This document shows, piece by piece, positions 7,545-11,215 of a stretch of 11,215 nt of DNA. The position numbers were made by a program, and so were the translations under genes. The notes under the pieces are model-generated. The model was not told the origin of the DNA, did no database searches, and saw only the letters and a list, made by a program, of their open reading frames with translations. How positions within the stretch are numbered: the stretch's first letter is position 1; each line of letters begins with the position of its first letter. Source of the DNA: CBFDBT01 sp965603115 (GTDB lineage: Bacteria; Pseudomonadota; Alphaproteobacteria; Sphingomonadales; Kordiimonadaceae); assembly GCA_965603115.1 (NCBI GenBank), contig CBFDBT010000077.1, positions 1-11,215 of the forward strand, in the 5' to 3' direction.

Positions 7545-7548
7545 CAGA

Positions 7549-8190
7549 TTACAGCGAAACTTCTTTAAACCGCCTAAGGGCTGCAAAAAGATGCGTTTGC
7601 ATAACCGCTTCACACCAATCCCCATTTTTCTCTTCAAAAGCCTCAATAAGTTCACGGTGATGCTCGTTACTGTTTTCAATGTCCATCCGGGAAAAATTTA
7701 AAGCTGTTTGATAGACAATTGGAGGCGAGACCAGCTTGAAAACTGTCTGCTTGAGAACTTCGCTTTGCGTGGCATCCAATATGGTATCATGAAAAACTTT
7801 GTTAGCGGCTAAAAACAGCTCAATATCGAGCTTTCCGTCCGAATCTAGCATCGCCTTAATGCTATTATATTGCTCACGTAAGATTTCTATTTGTTCTGGT
7901 GTAATATTTTTAGCGGCTCTACGCGCTGCCATACACTCACACATTGAGCGAAGCTTGAAAATATCTTCAATTTCCTGTGCAGTCCATTTAGCAACCTGCG
8001 CGCCATGGTTTGGTTTCATCACCAAATAGTTTTCAGATGCTAGCAGTTTGATAGCATCACGCACAGGCGTTCTGGAAACACCACACAGCTGAACAAGCTG
8101 CTCTTCTTTCATCCTGTCACCAGGGACAAAATCACCATTTAAAACGGCTTTACGTATAGTCTCGTAGGCTTTATCTGTCGATTTACTCAT
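7549..8190 (-). CDS. GntR-family transcriptional regulator with FCD ligand domain
   Basis: This 213-residue regulator has an N-terminal winged helix-turn-helix (about residues 6-70; recognition region VSRTPVRDAIKLL at 38-50, wing near NHGAQV at 61-66). An all-helical FCD domain follows from about residue 74. The FCD metal site appears intact: Asn130 and His134 (ANKVFHDTI), His178 (NEHHRE) and His200 (MQTHLF). Such proteins usually repress catabolic genes and let go when an organic acid or similar ligand binds near the metal. The stop codon lies 4 bases from that of the convergent caiB gene. The ribosome site is weak (AAGTGAG about 8 bases before the ATG). A one-mismatch TTGTATACAA lies in its own promoter, suggesting self-repression, and exact copies sit at the receptor and caiB/lyase promoters. 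It is therefore the likely master regulator of the cluster. Confidence 0.93.
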   Translation of the reverse strand: MSKSTDKAYETIRKAVLNGDFVPGDRMKEEQLVQLCGVSRTPVRDAIKLLASENYLVMKPNHGAQVAKWTAQEIEDIFKLRSMCECMAARRAAKNITPEQIEILREQYNSIKAMLDSDGKLDIELFLAANKVFHDTILDATQSEVLKQTVFKLVSPPIVYQTALNFSRMDIENSNEHHRELIEAFEEKNGDWCEAVMQTHLFAALRRFKEVSL

Positions 8191-8252
8191 TCATGCATCT
8201 CACTTGACCGACTAAAGTAATAAATATTATCAACGGCTTTATATATGGTAAC

Positions 8253-8282
8253 AATATTCTGCTTATGTATACAAAAAGTCAA
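8253..8282 (-). promoter_or_regulatory. Candidate promoter of the gntR gene
   Basis: On the minus strand TTGACT (8277-8282) is followed after 18 bases by AATATT (8253-8258), with the operator-like palindrome in the spacer. The arrangement mirrors the caiB promoter: TTGACT followed by TTGTATACAA there, and TTGACT followed at a two-base offset by TTGTATACAT here. The start would be near 8247, leaving a leader of about 57 bases. It lies between fadH and gntR, so gntR need not depend on read-through from fadH. Confidence 0.5.
8265..8274. promoter_or_regulatory. Candidate GntR operator, one mismatch (gntR promoter)
   Basis: ATGTATACAA on the plus strand matches TTGTATACAA at nine of ten positions and keeps the palindromic core TGTATACA. 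Its place between the -35 and -10 of the gntR promoter fits negative autoregulation. The single mismatch could mean weaker binding, common for a regulator's own gene. Confidence 0.6.
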
Positions 8283-8295
8283 CCGTAATTCAATG

Positions 8296-10320
8296 TCAAA
8301 TTGACGCAGCAAGACGCGTGCCTTGGTCAATTGCCCGCTTGGCATCAAGTTCGGCCGCAACATCTGCGCCACCGATTAAATGATAAGGTTTTTCAAGTCC
8401 GTCTGCTATCTCATTGCACGATATTTGCCCAGCACAGATAACAACATTATCCACATCCAAAATCTGCAATTCCCCACCTACAAGAACATGCAATCCATCG
8501 TCATCAATTTTGACATATTCACATGACGGCATCATAGCCACGCCCTTTTGCTTTAAACCGGTTCGGTGAATCCACCCTGTTGTTTTACCAAGCCCTGCCC
8601 CAACCTTACTATCTTTACGCTGCAACAAGTATACCTCGCGCGCTGGCGGCGTTACATCCGCGTGCATTCCTTCAACACCTGCTCGGGCTTTAAAGGTCAT
8701 ATCGACACCCCATTCCTTCATGAAGGCTGGAATATTTTGACTTGTTGCCTCGCCTGCATGCACAAGATATTCACTCACATCAAAGCCAATACCACCGGCA
8801 CCTATTACGGCAACCTTTTTACCTACTGGTTTTTTGTCTTTGAGCACTTCGCGATAACTTAATACCTTGGCGTGATCAATACCTTCAATGTCAAGCGCAC
8901 GCGGGATAGCCCCTGTGGCAATGATAACCTCGTCGAAATCACTGGCGTTGAGCTCTTGTGCTGTCACCTCTTTATTCAATTCCACCTTAACACCAGTGAG
9001 ATTTAATTCGCGTTTAAAATAGCGAATAGTTTCAAAAAACTCTTCTTTGCCCGGCACCTGTTTAGCAATATTAAACTGACCGCCAATCTCGCTTGCACCA
9101 TCAAATATAGTAACACTATGACCGCGCTGAGCAGCCGTTATAGCCGCCGACAGCCCTGCTGGTCCTGCGCCGACAATTGCAATATTTTTTAGGTCTTTGG
9201 CTGGAGTAATATTTAATTGGGTTTCATGACAAGCACGAGGATTAACCAGACAGCTTGTCATCTTTCCACCAAAGACATGATCCAAACACGCCTGGTTACA
9301 GCCAATACATGTGTTAATCTCGTCTGCGCGCCCTTCATAGGCTTTGTTAACAAAATCAGCATCTGCCAAAAATGGCCGGGCCAGAGACACCAGATCAGCG
9401 TCACCGCGGCTGAGTACTTCTTCCGCCTTTTCTGGTGTATTAATCCGGTTGGATGTGATCACAGGAATAGAAAAGCTATCCATATACTTTGCCGTTACCC
9501 AGGTGAAGGCTGCACGCGGGACTTTCGTTGCAATTGTTGGAATGCGGGCTTCATGCCAGCCAATGCCGGTGTTGATAATGGTAGCACCTGCTTTTTCTAT
9601 CGCCTTACCCAGCGTGACAACTTCATCGAAGCTACTACCACCTTCTACCAGATCCAGCATAGACAAGCGGTAAATGATAATAAACTTTTCACCAACGGCT
9701 TTGCGCACACGGTCAACAATAGTAACCGGCAACTTCATGCGGTTTTCATAAGATCCACCCCATTCATCATCACGGTGGTTAGTGCGCTTGACCAAAAACT
9801 GATTTAAAAAATAGCCTTCTGATCCCATAATCTCGACACCGTCATAACCAGCCTTTTGGGCCTGAATAGCAAGGTTTACAAAATCCTGTATTTCCAACTC
9901 AATTTCTTCTGTGGTCGCAGCTTTCGGTTTAAAAGGATTAATCGGCGCCTGAATAGCGGATGGCGCAATAGAATTAGGGCTAAAGGCATAGCGACCCGTG
10001 TGGAGAATTTGCATGCATATTTTAGTGTCATATTCATGCACAGCATCGGTAATTTTACGATGCCCCTCAACGTCTTCATCGCTCGTCAATAGTTTGGTGT
10101 GTTCGTGGGTCGCACCACGTTTGCTGGGGCCAAACCCACCGGTCACTATCAAACCAACACCGCCGCGCGCACGCTCGCCAAAAAAGGCTGCCATACGAGC
10201 GTGTCCATCAGGGTCTTCTTCGAGACCAGTGTGCATAGACCCCATTAAAACCCTGTTTTTCAATGTTGTAAAACCCAAATCCAGTGGCTTTAATAAATGG
10301 GGGTAATTTTGTGCAGACAT
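8296..10320 (-). CDS. fadH: 2,4-dienoyl-CoA reductase [NADPH], FadH type
   Basis: This 674-residue flavoprotein aligns end to end with E. coli FadH as I remember it, including MGSMHTGLEE, MGSEGY, IIYRLSMLDLVE, GIGWHEARIPTIAT, NTCIGCNQACLD and GKTTGWIHRT. FadH uses NADPH to reduce 2,4-dienoyl-CoA in beta-oxidation of unsaturated acyl chains. An N-terminal TIM barrel binds FMN and carries the proton donors Tyr170 and His256 (E. coli Y166, H252). Cys338, 341, 345 and 357 hold the 4Fe-4S cluster. A C-terminal part binds FAD (GAGPAG, 384-389) and NADPH (GAGGIG, 507-512). I chose the ATG at 10320, preceded by GAGAGGA; an in-frame GTG at 10335 lies too near that site. It stands upstream of gntR on the same strand, separated by 105 bases. 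No TTGTATACAA precedes it, so a role in the cluster is unproven. Relatives such as amine demethylases share this fold, but the similarity here is clearly to FadH. Confidence 0.95.
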   Translation of the reverse strand: MSAQNYPHLLKPLDLGFTTLKNRVLMGSMHTGLEEDPDGHARMAAFFGERARGGVGLIVTGGFGPSKRGATHEHTKLLTSDEDVEGHRKITDAVHEYDTKICMQILHTGRYAFSPNSIAPSAIQAPINPFKPKAATTEEIELEIQDFVNLAIQAQKAGYDGVEIMGSEGYFLNQFLVKRTNHRDDEWGGSYENRMKLPVTIVDRVRKAVGEKFIIIYRLSMLDLVEGGSSFDEVVTLGKAIEKAGATIINTGIGWHEARIPTIATKVPRAAFTWVTAKYMDSFSIPVITSNRINTPEKAEEVLSRGDADLVSLARPFLADADFVNKAYEGRADEINTCIGCNQACLDHVFGGKMTSCLVNPRACHETQLNITPAKDLKNIAIVGAGPAGLSAAITAAQRGHSVTIFDGASEIGGQFNIAKQVPGKEEFFETIRYFKRELNLTGVKVELNKEVTAQELNASDFDEVIIATGAIPRALDIEGIDHAKVLSYREVLKDKKPVGKKVAVIGAGGIGFDVSEYLVHAGEATSQNIPAFMKEWGVDMTFKARAGVEGMHADVTPPAREVYLLQRKDSKVGAGLGKTTGWIHRTGLKQKGVAMMPSCEYVKIDDDGLHVLVGGELQILDVDNVVICAGQISCNEIADGLEKPYHLIGGADVAAELDAKRAIDQGTRLAASI

Positions 10321-10588
10321 TGAAATTCCTCTCACGGATTAACTATATACTCTCATGATAAAACAAGGTAGCGAGCAACATAAACAAAGGCAAGAGAAAG
10401 ACTGATCCACTGCCCTGAATAAGGTTATTTAGTTGAACTCTATCGACCACCGCAATTAAATAAATAAATAGCTCGTAGACGTCACTGGTCGCTCTTAGGT
10501 TATTTTATTATTAGTTCTGGTAGTAATATTTTGTTTACCTTTACATACTATGATACTACTCAAGTGATATCAGTGGAGTTATGAGTTA
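10321..10588. other. Divergent intergenic region between fadH and the PAS_5 gene
   Basis: These 268 AT-rich bases must hold promoters for fadH (minus) and the PAS_5 gene (plus). Candidate -10 boxes are TATAGT on the minus strand near fadH and TATGAT at 10549-10554 on the plus strand. Neither has a good -35 at normal spacing. No copy of TTGTATACAA is present. The only clear structure is the palindrome at 10558-10579. Confidence 0.4.
10558..10579. promoter_or_regulatory. 22-base imperfect palindrome over the PAS_5 gene ribosome site
   Basis: ACTC-n-A-n-TGATATCA-n-T-n-GAGT is symmetric at 18 of 22 positions, with a perfect 8-base core (10565-10572). Its right arm includes the ribosome-binding bases GGAG (10575-10578), ten bases before the ATG at 10589. 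It could be a protein operator near the transcription start. Confidence 0.4.
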
Positions 10589-11119
10589 ATGTCCTCATTC
10601 GGAAAAGACGGTAGTAGCATTGACGCTGTTAAGAGTGCCTCAGACTATAAGAGGCAGATAGTTCCGCATGCGGAACTAAGAGATGTGTCGCATTTCAAAT
10701 TTCTTCTAAACTGGTGGGAACAGGTAAACCAAGAAAAGCAGCGGCTTCCTTCACGTAAAGATTTTAATCCAGCTGACTTTCAAACAATCCTGCCAAACAT
10801 AGCGCTGTTTGATGTGTCTTATGGCGACGGTGGCATAGCAGACTTTACTGTTGCCCTTATCGGCACTGAGCTTGCTAATATCTATGGGGAAGCTACGGGA
10901 GAAACTGTTAGCACGTTCGACAATGAATATGTCGTTCAAACTGTCCTTACTATTGGAAGAGAATGTTTAATTAAACGGGAACCTATTGGAGTAATCTCCG
11001 AGGCCGCAACAGTTGAGCTACCCTTTTTGCGCAGCTTTGCCTTATATTGCCCCTTAGCCACCGACCACAGCCAGATTGACAAGTTACTAGTTCAAGTATC
11101 CTTTGAAAGTAACAAATAG
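10589..11119 (+). CDS. PAS_5-type PAS domain protein of unknown role
   Basis: This 176-residue soluble protein has no signal peptide or membrane segment. It shows the layout of the PAS_5 family common in alphaproteobacteria: FLLNWWEQV (38-46), LPSRKDFNPADFQTILPN (53-70), ALFDV (72-76), then VALIGTELANIYGEATGE (88-105). Near the end is LPFLRSFALYCPLATD (144-159). The PAS fold is the only domain; no kinase, GGDEF or DNA-binding region follows, so it is a stand-alone sensor or scaffold whose ligand is unknown. The start ATG at 10589 follows GTGGAG by ten bases. A two-codon ATG at 10581 ends in a stop overlapping the true start (ATGAGTTAATG). It is read divergently from fadH, alone, and has no TTGTATACAA site. 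I see no reason to link it to the catabolic cluster. Confidence 0.82.
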   Translation: MSSFGKDGSSIDAVKSASDYKRQIVPHAELRDVSHFKFLLNWWEQVNQEKQRLPSRKDFNPADFQTILPNIALFDVSYGDGGIADFTVALIGTELANIYGEATGETVSTFDNEYVVQTVLTIGRECLIKREPIGVISEAATVELPFLRSFALYCPLATDHSQIDKLLVQVSFESNK

Positions 11120-11206
11120 GCGACCAACCCTAAGCCACACTTTCTCTAGTCAGCTATAGACGGTGACCTCAACTGGTCGACGCAACACTATACTCTAATA
11201 TGGAAT

Positions 11207-11214
11207 AGAGGGAG
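11207..11214 (+). promoter_or_regulatory. Probable ribosome-binding site of a gene starting beyond the window
   Basis: AGAGGGAG at the right edge closely resembles a Shine-Dalgarno sequence, and a -10-like TATACT lies just upstream (11189-11194) without a clear -35. Together they suggest that a plus-strand gene starts within about 10 bases after the window. The remaining bases from 11120 onward hold no other structure I can support. Confidence 0.35.
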
Positions 11215-11215
11215 T

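Noticed and set aside
7582..7601. TGCAAA/TTTGCA inverted repeat near the caiB-gntR junction as a shared terminator
   Set aside because: The stem is only 6 bases, AT-rich, with an 8-base loop and no T-run on either strand, and it lies inside the gntR coding sequence.
8628..8633. GTATAC core inside fadH (AAGTATACCT) as a further operator
   Set aside because: The flanks do not match TTGTATACAA (six to seven of ten) and the site is deep in a coding region, so chance is the simpler explanation.

Overview
The window reads as a catabolic island from a Gram-negative bacterium, probably an alphaproteobacterium. A TonB-dependent receptor implies an outer membrane. The last gene is a PAS_5-type protein, a family I associate mainly with alphaproteobacteria. 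The order (Sphingomonadales- or Kordiimonadales-like) is a guess. No RNA gene, transposase, CRISPR array or phage gene was seen.

Layout. (1) 1-468, minus: N-terminal part of a TonB-dependent receptor running off the left edge. (2) 637-6168, minus: an apparent four-gene operon, transcribed from right to left as HMG-CoA-lyase-like enzyme, HyuA, HyuB and a cysteine hydrolase resembling N-carbamoylsarcosine amidase. (3) 6169-6347: divergent control region. (4) 6348-7544, plus: CaiB/BaiF class III CoA-transferase, converging with (5) 7549-8190, minus: a GntR/FCD regulator. (6) 8296-10320, minus: a clear FadH-type 2,4-dienoyl-CoA reductase. (7) 10589-11119, plus: PAS_5 protein on its own. A strong ribosome-binding sequence at the right edge suggests another plus-strand gene begins just outside.

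The most striking non-coding signal is the palindrome TTGTATACAA. It occurs exactly at 557-566, 581-590 and 6296-6305, and with one mismatch at 8265-8274. The sites lie upstream of the receptor, in the control region between the lyase operon and the CoA-transferase, and upstream of the gntR gene. At all three places a copy can be placed between a plausible -35 and -10 box. This looks like the operator of the local GntR regulator, repressing receptor, enzymes and itself until an inducer appears.

Working model (inference): the receptor imports a substrate. HyuAB uses ATP to open a cyclic amide, imide or hydantoin. The cysteine hydrolase removes the terminal amide or carbamoyl nitrogen. The CoA-transferase activates the resulting carboxylic acid and the lyase splits a branched 3-hydroxyacyl-CoA. 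FadH may reduce an unsaturated CoA intermediate, but no operator links it to the set. The substrate cannot be told from sequence. The enzyme families are well known; I do not recognise the combination as a described pathway.
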